Assembly: GCA_963827785.1 (NCBI GenBank) | Contig: CAWHCT010000043.1 | Span: 1 to 64,000, forward strand | From: Site-B1 sp963827785 | Lineage (GTDB): Bacteria; Bacteroidota; Bacteroidia; Flavobacteriales; Flavobacteriaceae | Reading direction: 5' to 3' | DNA: 64,000 nt | Shown: in pieces, positions 18,552 to 26,559 of the stretch | Layout: each line of letters starts with the position of its first letter | How positions within the stretch are numbered: the stretch's first letter is position 1 | Notes under the pieces: generated by a model | The model's database searches: none | Seen by the model: the letters and a program-made list of their open reading frames with translations, nothing else | What the model was told of the DNA's origin: nothing | Program-made: the position numbers and the translations under genes

Positions 18552-20963
18552 ATGCAAGAAAATCCTGAGTTAACAGCTAATATAACTTACAAAGACTTTC
18601 AAAAAGAAGTCTTGAATGATTATAAAATAGCAGTGACCAGCAGAGAATGCAGTATTCTTGGTAGACGAGAAGTCTTAACAGGCAAGGCCAAATTTGGAAT
18701 ATTTGGAGACGGAAAAGAAGTGCCGCAACTTGCTATGGCAAAAGCATTTAAAAACGGAGACTTTCGCTCCGGATATTACAGGGACCAAACATTTATGATG
18801 TGTATAGGAAAACTCACCGTAGAGCAATTCTTTGCCGGTCTTTATGCCAATACTGATCTGGAACAGGAACCAATGTCGGCCGGAAGGCAAATGGGTAGTC
18901 ATTTTGCAACTCATAGCCTTGAAGAGAACGGAAACTGGAAAGATTTAACAAAACAAAAAAATTCAAGTGCCGATATTTCTCCAACTGCAGGACAAATGCC
19001 ACGTTTATTAGGTCTTGCGCAGGCTTCAAAGGTCTATCGGGAAATTAAAGAGATCGACAGTACTAAATTTTCACTTAATGGTGACGAAATTGCCTGGGGT
19101 ACTATAGGAAATGCAAGCACCAGTGAGGGTTTGTTTTTTGAAACCATAAACGCAGCCGGTGTTTTACAGGTCCCAATGGTTTTAAGTATTTGGGATGATG
19201 AATATGGAATCTCAGTTCCGGCTAAATATCATACAACTAAAGAAAGTATATCAGAAGCTTTAAATGGATTTAAGCGTACAGAAAAAAAGAAAGGATATGA
19301 GATTCTTAAAGTGAAAGGCTGGAATTATGTGGAATTGATTCAAACATATCTCAATGCTTCAGAAATAGCAAGAACTGAACATGTCCCTGTTATTATTCAT
19401 GTTAAAGAGCTTACTCAACCTCAAGGACATTCAACATCAGGAAGTCATGAACGATACAAATCTAAAGAACGCCTTGAATGGGAAAAGAACAATGACTGCA
19501 TTTTAAAGATGCGTGAATGGATGATCTCTAATGAGATAGCATCCGATGAAGAACTTATTCAAATAGAAAGAGATATTAAAAAAGTTGTTAGAACAGGTAA
19601 AACTGCAGCATGGAATAATTTTCTGGCACCAATTTTAGAAGAGCAAAACGAACTAAAATCTTTACTGGCTAATTTATCGCAAAGCAGTACGAACAAAGTT
19701 TTTATTGACAAATTGATCGATAAACTTAATACCCATAGTGAGCCTGGTAGAAAAGACGTAATATCAATAGCTCGTAAAGCACTTCGTTATGTTTTAAATG
19801 AGGAATCCAGTGAAAAAGAAGCTCTTAAAAACTGGGTAAATAATTACTTTAAGATCAATCAACCGCTTTATAGCTCACATTTATACAGTAAGTCTGAAAA
19901 CAGCGGTTTGAATATAAAACATATAGAGCCCGTATATGAAAACAAATCTGAAAAGGTAGACGGGAGAATCATAATTAGAGATAATTTTGAATTTCTTATA
20001 CAAAAATATCCTAAGCTTTTGTTTTTTGGAGAAGATACCGGAAATATTGGTGATGTGAACCAAGGTCTGGAAGGACTCCAACTTAAATTTGGTGTAGAAA
20101 GAGTATCAGATACAGGTATACGTGAAGCAACAATAATTGGTCAGGGCATTGGAATGGCAATGAGAGGTCTGAGACCAATTGCTGAAATTCAATATCTTGA
20201 TTATTTAATGTATGCTTTACAAATTATTAGCGATGATCTGTCAACATTGCATTACCGAACAAAGGGACGACAAAAAGCACCATTAATTATTAGGACAAGA
20301 GGACACAGGCTGGAAGGCATATGGCATTCAGGATCTCAGTTAGGGGGAATCTTAAACCTGATTAGAGGCATTTATGTGTTGGTTCCAAGAAACATGGTTA
20401 AAGCAGCTGGCTTTTACAATACTTTATTACAGTCTGATAACCCGGCTTTAGTAATTGAATGTTTGAATGGTTACAGATTAAAGGAAAATCTGCCTTCAAA
20501 TATTGGTGAATTTACTACACCTGTTGGAGTTGTTGAAACAATTAAGGAAGGATCAGATATTACTCTGCTTTCCTATGGATCAACCCTGAGAATTGTTCAT
20601 CAAGTAGCTAAAGAATTAATGGAAGTTGGTGTGGATTCAGAAGTTATTGATATTCAATCTTTAATCCCTTTTGATATCAATCATGACATCGTAAAAAGCG
20701 TAAAAAAGACGAATCGCCTAGTAATTATTGATGAAGATGTTCCTGGTGGAGCTTCAGCCTATATTTTAAATGAAGTACTAAATAATCAAAATGCATTTCA
20801 ATATCTGGATAGTCAACCTAAACTGATCACTGCAAAGGAACACAGACCCTCTTATGGTACTGATGGCGATTACTTCTCAAAGCCCTCGGCAGAGGACATT
20901 TTTGAAGGTATTTACGAGGTCATGCACGAAATGAGCCCTATTGATTTTCCAAAATTGAGATAG
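18552..20963 (+). CDS. 2-oxoacid dehydrogenase E1, fused alpha and beta subunits
   Basis: An 803-residue thiamine diphosphate enzyme. The N-terminal half is the alpha subunit (Lys-rich GDGKEVPQLAMAKAF region, then the TPP-binding stretch WGTIGNASTSEG). The C-terminal half is the beta subunit (FFGEDTGNIGDVNQG, RVSDTGIREATIIGQGIGMA, IRTRGHRLEGIWHSG). Fused E1 proteins of this length are common in Bacteroidota and oxidatively decarboxylate branched-chain 2-oxoacids or pyruvate. Substrate preference cannot be read with certainty. No E2 or E3 gene is adjacent, so it must partner with lipoyl subunits encoded elsewhere. It is cytoplasmic and has its own good promoter. Confidence 0.93.
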   Translation: MQENPELTANITYKDFQKEVLNDYKIAVTSRECSILGRREVLTGKAKFGIFGDGKEVPQLAMAKAFKNGDFRSGYYRDQTFMMCIGKLTVEQFFAGLYANTDLEQEPMSAGRQMGSHFATHSLEENGNWKDLTKQKNSSADISPTAGQMPRLLGLAQASKVYREIKEIDSTKFSLNGDEIAWGTIGNASTSEGLFFETINAAGVLQVPMVLSIWDDEYGISVPAKYHTTKESISEALNGFKRTEKKKGYEILKVKGWNYVELIQTYLNASEIARTEHVPVIIHVKELTQPQGHSTSGSHERYKSKERLEWEKNNDCILKMREWMISNEIASDEELIQIERDIKKVVRTGKTAAWNNFLAPILEEQNELKSLLANLSQSSTNKVFIDKLIDKLNTHSEPGRKDVISIARKALRYVLNEESSEKEALKNWVNNYFKINQPLYSSHLYSKSENSGLNIKHIEPVYENKSEKVDGRIIIRDNFEFLIQKYPKLLFFGEDTGNIGDVNQGLEGLQLKFGVERVSDTGIREATIIGQGIGMAMRGLRPIAEIQYLDYLMYALQIISDDLSTLHYRTKGRQKAPLIIRTRGHRLEGIWHSGSQLGGILNLIRGIYVLVPRNMVKAAGFYNTLLQSDNPALVIECLNGYRLKENLPSNIGEFTTPVGVVETIKEGSDITLLSYGSTLRIVHQVAKELMEVGVDSEVIDIQSLIPFDINHDIVKSVKKTNRLVIIDEDVPGGASAYILNEVLNNQNAFQYLDSQPKLITAKEHRPSYGTDGDYFSKPSAEDIFEGIYEVMHEMSPIDFPKLR

Positions 20964-21033
20964 CTAAATTATGTTTGTTTAATATATTGACTCCTAAAAT
21001 CTAATAAAATCATTCCATGTATAGCGAGTTATT

Positions 21034-21513
21034 ATGAAACCAGCAACTGTAAAACAACTAAAGGATGAACTGAATCATTCCACTCAAGAAGAACTGGTGA
21101 ATCTTTGCTTACGTTTATCAAGATTTAAAAAGGAAAATAAGGAACTTCTCACCTATTTGCTTTTTGAATCGGGCAACGAACAAGATTATATAGAGTCCGT
21201 AAAACTGGAAGTTGATGAGCAATTTGAACAAATAAATACCAATAGTTATTTCTATATTAAAAAAAGTGTTCGAAAAATATTGCGAAACTTAAAAAAGTAC
21301 ATCAGGTATTCATTAAATAAGGAAACTGAAGTGGAGCTTCTGCTCTATTTCTGTAAAAAATTGAATGAATTTCAACCATCAATTTCAAACAATGTAACTC
21401 TTACCAATTTATTTAATAGGCAACTTGCATTCATCAATAATAAAGTTGAGGCATTGCATGAGGATTTGCAATATGATTTTAATATACTTTTAAATGATTT
21501 GGAGTCAAAATAA
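21034..21513 (+). CDS. Conserved hypothetical protein, helical
   Basis: A 159-residue, charge-rich, apparently all-helical cytoplasmic protein with no signal peptide or membrane segment and no cysteines clustered for metal binding. I do not recognise a family. It lies 70 bases after the E1 gene and 71 bases before the polyphosphate glucokinase gene on the same strand. The gene looks real from its length and codon use. Confidence 0.7.
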   Translation: MKPATVKQLKDELNHSTQEELVNLCLRLSRFKKENKELLTYLLFESGNEQDYIESVKLEVDEQFEQINTNSYFYIKKSVRKILRNLKKYIRYSLNKETEVELLLYFCKKLNEFQPSISNNVTLTNLFNRQLAFINNKVEALHEDLQYDFNILLNDLESK

Positions 21514-21584
21514 AACCATTTGTCATTTTAACGTGGAATTTTGGTCAACTTTTATTAAGTTCGTTACCAATTAATAGAAATTTA

Positions 21585-22340
21585 ATGGAATTATTAGGAA
21601 TAGACATAGGAGGTTCAGGAATTAAAGGAGCCATTGTAGATGCAGAAACTGGAAAATTAGTGAGTAAAAGAATTAGAATTGCGACTCCAAAACCTTCAAA
21701 ACCTGTTCCGGTAGCCATGACTGTAAATGAGATAATTAAAAATCTTAATTGGGAAGGTCCTGTTGGTGTTTCGTTCCCAACAGTTATAAAAAATGGTAAA
21801 GCTTTATTAAATAGCAATTTCCCAAAATCCTGGAAAAATACTCAAATTGATGACCTTTTTAAAGAACATTGTCATCGTGATTTTTATGTTCTGAATGATG
21901 CAGACGCAGCTGCCATGGCCGTAATGAAATTTGGGGCAGGTAAAGGCAAAAAAGGACTTGTTATAACTATTACTGTTGGGACTGGTCTTGGATCCGGTGT
22001 TTTTTTTAATGGGCAATTACTATCAAATTTTGAGTTAGGAAGGATCTATGGAAAGGAAGGAGATATAATGGAATCGTTTGCTGCTGATTCTGCCAGAAAA
22101 CGTGAGAAATTAGACTACAAGGAGTTTGGCAGACGTCTTAATTTCTTTTTGTCTCATCTTGAGCAAACCATGCATCCCGAACTCTTTATTATTGGTGGTG
22201 GAATTAGTAAAAAAATGGAAAAATTTAAAAAATATATTAAAATAGATACACCTGTTATCCCTGCACTATTGCTAAATGATGCAGGAATTATTGGAGCAGC
22301 AATGTTTGCTCTGGAAAATATTAAAGAATTAGAATCTTAA
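21585..22340 (+). CDS. ppgK: Polyphosphate glucokinase, ROK family
   Basis: A 251-residue ROK-family sugar kinase. It begins with the phosphate-binding loop LGIDIGGSGIKGAIVD, has the catalytic aspartate in NDADAAAMAVMKFGAG (about residues 105-120), a second phosphate loop TVGTGLGSGVFFNG, and IIGGGISKK near the end. These features and the length resemble PpgK, which phosphorylates glucose with inorganic polyphosphate. The usual ROK CxCGxxGC zinc motif is absent, as in PpgK. ATP use instead of polyphosphate cannot be excluded from sequence. Confidence 0.85.
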   Translation: MELLGIDIGGSGIKGAIVDAETGKLVSKRIRIATPKPSKPVPVAMTVNEIIKNLNWEGPVGVSFPTVIKNGKALLNSNFPKSWKNTQIDDLFKEHCHRDFYVLNDADAAAMAVMKFGAGKGKKGLVITITVGTGLGSGVFFNGQLLSNFELGRIYGKEGDIMESFAADSARKREKLDYKEFGRRLNFFLSHLEQTMHPELFIIGGGISKKMEKFKKYIKIDTPVIPALLLNDAGIIGAAMFALENIKELES

Positions 22341-22368
22341 TAGTAACCTACCTTTAAAAAAGATCCCG

Positions 22369-23373
22369 TCAATTTAAAATCCTGACTAACAACTCTTTTA
22401 ATAAATCTCTTTGGGGTAAAGCATTAGCGCCTACGCCCTTGCTCTTTACATCAAATTCTCTTAAAACTGCAATTGCAGCACTCACTTTTTTCATCGGGTA
22501 ATTTTTTGCAGCCAAAGTATACTCACTTACAAAATAGGGATTGACTCCTAAAGCAGAAGCCACGTTCCTGGGAGATTTATCGTTTAAACCATGATAATGC
22601 AAAAGTTGGGAGAAAAAATTGAACAATAAAGATACCGTTACAACCATGGGATTATCTTTAGGGTTATCAGCAAAATAATTGATTATTTGATGGGCCTTGA
22701 CAACATTTTTTTCGCCGATTGCCTTGCGTAATTCAAAATTATTGAAATCCTTGCTTATCCCAATATTCTCTTCAATATTCTCCGGTGTGATCTGAGTTCC
22801 TTTGGGTAAAATAATCTGAAGTTTCTTTAATTCATTATCAATTTTACTCAAATCTGTTCCTATAAATTCGACCAGCATTTGTGCTGCTTTTGGAACTATT
22901 TTATAGTCTCTGGATGCCAAGACTTTCCTAATCCAATCGGCAACTTGATTTTCATAAAGTTTCTTACTTTCAAAAACAACACCATTCGTTAAAAGTGTTT
23001 TATAAAGACTTTTTCTTTTATCGAGCTTTTTATACTTATAATTGAAAACTAAAACGGTAGTTGGCTGAGGGTTTTCGGCATATGAAATTAATTTATCAAT
23101 GGTTCGTGCTAGATCTTGAGCTTCCTTCACGATTACAACCTGCCTTTCAGCCATCATAGGATATCGTTTCGCATTACCAACGACATCTTCAATAGACACA
23201 TCTCGACCATATAGCACCATTTGATTAAAACCTTTTTCTTCCTCAGTAAGAACATTTTTTTCAATATAATCAGATATCAAATCTATATAATATGGCTCTT
23301 CCCCCATTAAGAAATAAATAGGTTTAAAATTGCCTTTTTTAATGTCAATTAACAATTGTTTGACTTCGTCCAA
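22369..23373 (-). CDS. holA: DNA polymerase III subunit delta
   Basis: A 334-residue clamp-loader subunit. The N-terminal P-loop-like fold (KPIYFLMGEEPYYIDLISDYIE) has the family phrase YFLMGEE but a degenerate Walker motif, as expected for delta. It is followed by the MMAERQVVIVKEAQ segment, the LEFIGTDLSKIDNELKKL middle and the helical collar domain. The protein opens the beta clamp during loading at the replication fork. It is convergent with ppgK and divergent from the orphan HsdR-N gene. Confidence 0.92.
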   Translation of the reverse strand: MDEVKQLLIDIKKGNFKPIYFLMGEEPYYIDLISDYIEKNVLTEEEKGFNQMVLYGRDVSIEDVVGNAKRYPMMAERQVVIVKEAQDLARTIDKLISYAENPQPTTVLVFNYKYKKLDKRKSLYKTLLTNGVVFESKKLYENQVADWIRKVLASRDYKIVPKAAQMLVEFIGTDLSKIDNELKKLQIILPKGTQITPENIEENIGISKDFNNFELRKAIGEKNVVKAHQIINYFADNPKDNPMVVTVSLLFNFFSQLLHYHGLNDKSPRNVASALGVNPYFVSEYTLAAKNYPMKKVSAAIAVLREFDVKSKGVGANALPQRDLLKELLVRILN

Positions 23374-23505
23374 AATAATATTTAGATATTAGTTGATCAA
23401 TTCAAGCCGTGTTCTAATTATTATCCAAACTTGTATCGGATAGTTCCCTATACAATTTTCTTTTAAAAACCACTTGAAATGACATTATAGTTATAAATTT
23501 GTTCA

Positions 23506-23952
23506 GTGCAGAATTTAAATTTTCCTACATATACCTTTCGATTCAAAAATAGCGAAAATAAACGGCTTATTTTTGACGAAATACGTAAAAAATTTGTGGT
23601 TTGTCAACCGGAAGAATGGGTAAGACAGAATTGTGTTCAGTTCTTAATTCAGAAAAAAAAATACCCGAAATCATTGATCAATGTTGAAAAGGAATTAAAA
23701 GTAAACAATTTGAGAAAACGTTATGATATCGTTGTGTTTAACCCTGATGGTTCCATCCATTTGATGGTTGAATGCAAATCCCCGAAAGTAACAATTGATC
23801 AGGCTGCTTTTGACCAGATAGCAAGGTATAACTTAACTATAAATGCAAAGTATTTAATGGTTTCAAATGGAATAAATCACTATTATTGTTTGATGGATCA
23901 TTTAGAACAAGAATATCAGTTCCTAAAAGATATTCCCAATTATAAACAATGA
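23506..23952 (+). CDS. Orphan type I restriction HsdR N-terminal-like nuclease domain protein
   Basis: A 148-residue single-domain protein of the HSDR_N_2 type, starting at a GTG (an in-frame TAA lies four codons upstream). The PD-(D/E)xK-type active-site residues look present: an Asp in RYDIVVFNPDG (about residue 74) and MVECKSPK (about 88-95). There is no helicase domain, methylase or specificity subunit nearby, so this is not a restriction system as such. Its stop overlaps the glycosyltransferase start (ATGA). Stand-alone copies near holA are, to my knowledge, common in Bacteroidota; function is unknown. Confidence 0.8.
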   Translation: MQNLNFPTYTFRFKNSENKRLIFDEIRKKFVVCQPEEWVRQNCVQFLIQKKKYPKSLINVEKELKVNNLRKRYDIVVFNPDGSIHLMVECKSPKVTIDQAAFDQIARYNLTINAKYLMVSNGINHYYCLMDHLEQEYQFLKDIPNYKQ

Positions 23953-24938
23953 AAATAGCAGTTGTCATATTGAATTGGAATGGTAAAAAATTGCTTGAAA
24001 AATTTTTACCTTCAGTTATTTCTAATTCTAAGGAAGCCTCTATTTATATAGCGGATAATGCTTCAACGGATGATTCAGTTAGTTTTGTAAGATCCACTTT
24101 CCCTGAAATAAATATCATAGAAAATTCAGAAAATGGTGGTTATGCCAAAGGTTATAATGAAGCCCTTAAAAAAATAAATGAAGACGTTTTTTGTTTACTG
24201 AATAGTGATATTGAAGTTACCAAAGATTGGTTGAAACCTATTTTGGAAACTTTTGAAGAGGAACCAAATACAGCAATTATTCAACCGAAAATATTAGACT
24301 ACTACAAAAGAGATCATTTTGAATATTCAGGGGCAGCTGGTGGTTATATTGATAAATATGGCTATCCTTATTGCAGGGGAAGGATCTTTAATACGATAGA
24401 AAAGGATGAGGGACAATTTGATGATAAAGCAGACATTTTTTGGTCTTCCGGTGCTTGCCTGTTTATTCGAAAAGAAGTTTTTACCAAATTAAAAGGTATG
24501 GATGAAGCATATTTTGCCCATATGGAAGAAATAGATCTTTGTTGGAGAGCTCAAAATATAGGTTACGACATAAGATTTGTTGGTGCATCCTCTATTTATC
24601 ATATAGGAGGTGCTACACTAAAGAATACAAACCCAAAAAAGACCTATTTAAATTTCAGGAATAGTTTATATAACCTTGTTAAAAACGCAGATGGTAATTG
24701 GATAAGTCTTCTTTTAATAAGGTTAATTCTGGATGGGTTAGCCGGAATAAAATTCATATTGGAATTGAAATTTCGTCATTTCATTGCAATAATCAAGGCT
24801 CACGTCAGTTTTTACAGGCATTTGTCTTATTTATTGAAACAACGGAAAGCCTTAAAACAATCCAAAAATTACTACACTGTTAATTCAATAGTTTGGTCAT
24901 ATTTTGTGATGAAAAAAAATCATTTTAAAAGTTTATAA
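23949..24938 (+). CDS. Glycosyltransferase family 2
   Basis: A 329-residue GT-A fold glycosyltransferase. The N-terminal nucleotide-sugar region VVILNWNGKKLLEKFLPSV is followed by ADNASTDDSV, the DxD-like LNSDIEV, and the acceptor or catalytic region AYFAHMEEIDLCWRAQ (about residues 188-203). A hydrophobic stretch (about 255-275) may anchor it to the membrane. The donor and acceptor are unknown. It resembles rhamnosyltransferase-like GT2 enzymes and could act in envelope polysaccharide or glycolipid synthesis, but it sits outside any visible polysaccharide cluster. Confidence 0.9.
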   Translation: MKIAVVILNWNGKKLLEKFLPSVISNSKEASIYIADNASTDDSVSFVRSTFPEINIIENSENGGYAKGYNEALKKINEDVFCLLNSDIEVTKDWLKPILETFEEEPNTAIIQPKILDYYKRDHFEYSGAAGGYIDKYGYPYCRGRIFNTIEKDEGQFDDKADIFWSSGACLFIRKEVFTKLKGMDEAYFAHMEEIDLCWRAQNIGYDIRFVGASSIYHIGGATLKNTNPKKTYLNFRNSLYNLVKNADGNWISLLLIRLILDGLAGIKFILELKFRHFIAIIKAHVSFYRHLSYLLKQRKALKQSKNYYTVNSIVWSYFVMKKNHFKSL

Positions 24939-24965
24939 ATTAGTTAGTAAAAGTTTTGTTAATAC

Positions 24966-24997
24966 TTGTATTTACAGCTGTTTTTTGTATACTTTTG
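24966..24997 (+). promoter_or_regulatory. Promoter of the OmpA-like lipoprotein gene (TTG ... TACTTTTG)
   Basis: TTG at 24966-24968, a 21-base spacer, then TACTTTTG at 24990-24997 matching TAnnTTTG. It rules out an ATG at 24985 as the start, since that codon lies inside the promoter, and supports the ATG at 25027. Confidence 0.6.
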
Positions 24998-25026
24998 ATA
25001 TATTAATCCATTATTTATCTTTACTT

Positions 25027-25888
25027 ATGAAAAAATTAATTTTATTTAGCTTTTCAGCATTATTACTCCTTAGTTCGTGTGTATCTAAAAAGGAATACTC
25101 GGCATTGGAAGAAAAACACAAAAACACACAAGATCTTTTAAACACAGCAACTGTTAAACTTAATAAATGTTTATCTGATGAAGCGGCAGCTACAGCCAGA
25201 TTAGAAGGCTTGAAAGAACAATTAGCAGATTTACGTAAAACAAATCAGGATTTGATTGATACTAAAGGAAATCTAACAACACTGACGGTAAAAGGTGCAG
25301 ATAACCTTGAGAAATCATTAGAAAGCCTGAAAGAAAAAGATCTTAAGATCAACAGACTTCAAGATGCCTTGAACAAAAAGGATAGTGTAACATTAGCATT
25401 AGTCAGCAGTTTGAAGAAAGAAGTTGGAATTGATGATCCGGACATTGAAATCAACGTAGAAAAAGGTGTAGTCTATATTTCAATTGCCGATAAATTATTG
25501 TTTCAATCCGGAAGTTACATTGTAACCTCCAGAGCAAAAGATGTACTGGCCAAAGTTGCTAAGGTAATTAACGGCAAACCAAATTTTGAAGCTATGGTTG
25601 AAGGTCATACTGATAATGTACCTTACAGAAAAGAACCATTACTTGATAACTGGGACTTGAGTGTTAAACGTTCTACTTCGGTAATTAGGGTATTACAGGA
25701 ATTAGGTGTTAATCCTGCACAGTTAGTTGCTGCGGGTAGAGCCGATTACGTTCCATTAGTTGATAATAATACAGCAGAGAACAGAGCTAGAAACAGACGT
25801 ACTCGATATTGTAGTATTACCTAAAATTGACCAGTTCTATGATATGATAGAAAAAGAAATGAAAAGTCTATCTGCTAGTCCAAACTAA
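25027..25888 (+). pseudogene. OmpA-family lipoprotein with a C-terminal frameshift
   Basis: A peptidoglycan-binding outer-membrane lipoprotein. The signal ends at SSC (lipobox cysteine at about residue 19), then a coiled-coil stretch (about 25-130, many Leu, Lys and Glu) leads to an OmpA C-terminal domain with VEGHTDNVPYRKEP and NWDLSVKRSTSVIRVL. The annotated frame ends early, at 25824, as RNRRTRYCSIT. Removing one base, best the A at 25806, gives TRIVVLPKIDQFYDM and a natural end at the TAA 25886-25888. The missing tail would be about 26 residues. Either an assembly error or a real lesion; the domain itself is almost complete either way. A strong terminator follows. Confidence 0.82.
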
Positions 25889-25908
25889 TTAAATAAAAAT
25901 ATAGAATT

Positions 25909-25937
25909 AAGCTCAACCGAAAGGTTGGGCTTTTTTT
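25909..25937 (+). terminator. Rho-independent terminator after the OmpA-like gene
   Basis: GCTCAACC and GGTTGGGC form an 8-bp stem (with one G-U) around a GAAA loop, followed by seven T. It also lies just beyond the 3' end of the minus-strand tsaC gene, where it could act in reverse. Confidence 0.85.
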
Positions 25938-25938
25938 A

Positions 25939-26559
25939 TTAAAAAATCTCCAAACTACCCTTACCTTCTCGCACTATTACTGGTTCATCTTCTGAAAAAT
26001 CAATAACAGTTGAAGCTTCATTACCTCCATACCCACCATCAATAACAAGATCCACTAATTTATCCCATTTTTCAGCAATCAATTCAGGATCGGTAGTATA
26101 TTCTATGATCTCATCTTCATCTCTAATAGATGTTGATACAATTGGGTTACCTAATTCCTTTACTATTTCCAAGGCTATAGAATTATCAGGAACCCTGATT
26201 CCTACTGTCTTTTTCTTTTTAAATGCTGAAGGAAGAGTTTTAGCACCAGGGAGAATAAAAGTATAAGGACCAGGAAGTGCTCGTTTTAATATTTTAAACG
26301 TAGTATTATCTATTTGCTTGACATAATCACTCAAATTACTCAAGTCATAACAAATAAAGGAGAAATTAGCCTTATCCAATTTTACATTTTTTATTCTTGC
26401 CAGTCTTTCAAGTGCCTTATTATTAGTAATGTCACAACCTAATCCGTAAACCGTATCTGTTGGGTAAATAATTATTCCACCTCTTTTTAAAACATCCACC
26501 ACTTTTTTAATAGCTTTTGGATTAGGATTCTCCTGGTATATCTTAATTACTTCCGCCAT
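25939..26559 (-). CDS. tsaC: L-threonylcarbamoyladenylate synthase (Sua5/YciO/YrdC family)
   Basis: A 206-residue YrdC-fold protein that makes threonylcarbamoyl-AMP for the t6A37 modification of tRNAs. It shows the nucleotide-binding KRGGIIIYPTDTVYGLGCDI stretch (about residues 29-48), LPGPYTFILPG, and VGIRVPDNSIALEIV. The length fits the short YciO/TsaC form with no Sua5 extension. The start codon directly abuts the uvrD stop codon, so the two are almost certainly co-transcribed. YciO-type paralogues cannot be fully separated from TsaC by eye. Confidence 0.88.
   Translation of the reverse strand: MAEVIKIYQENPNPKAIKKVVDVLKRGGIIIYPTDTVYGLGCDITNNKALERLARIKNVKLDKANFSFICYDLSNLSDYVKQIDNTTFKILKRALPGPYTFILPGAKTLPSAFKKKKTVGIRVPDNSIALEIVKELGNPIVSTSIRDEDEIIEYTTDPELIAEKWDKLVDLVIDGGYGGNEASTVIDFSEDEPVIVREGKGSLEIF

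Noticed and set aside
23506..23952. A type I restriction-modification system
   Set aside because: Only the small N-terminal-type domain is present, with no methylase, specificity or helicase part nearby.
24985..25026. Upstream ATG for the OmpA-like lipoprotein
   Set aside because: The codons lie inside the promoter, and the lipoprotein signal begins at 25027.
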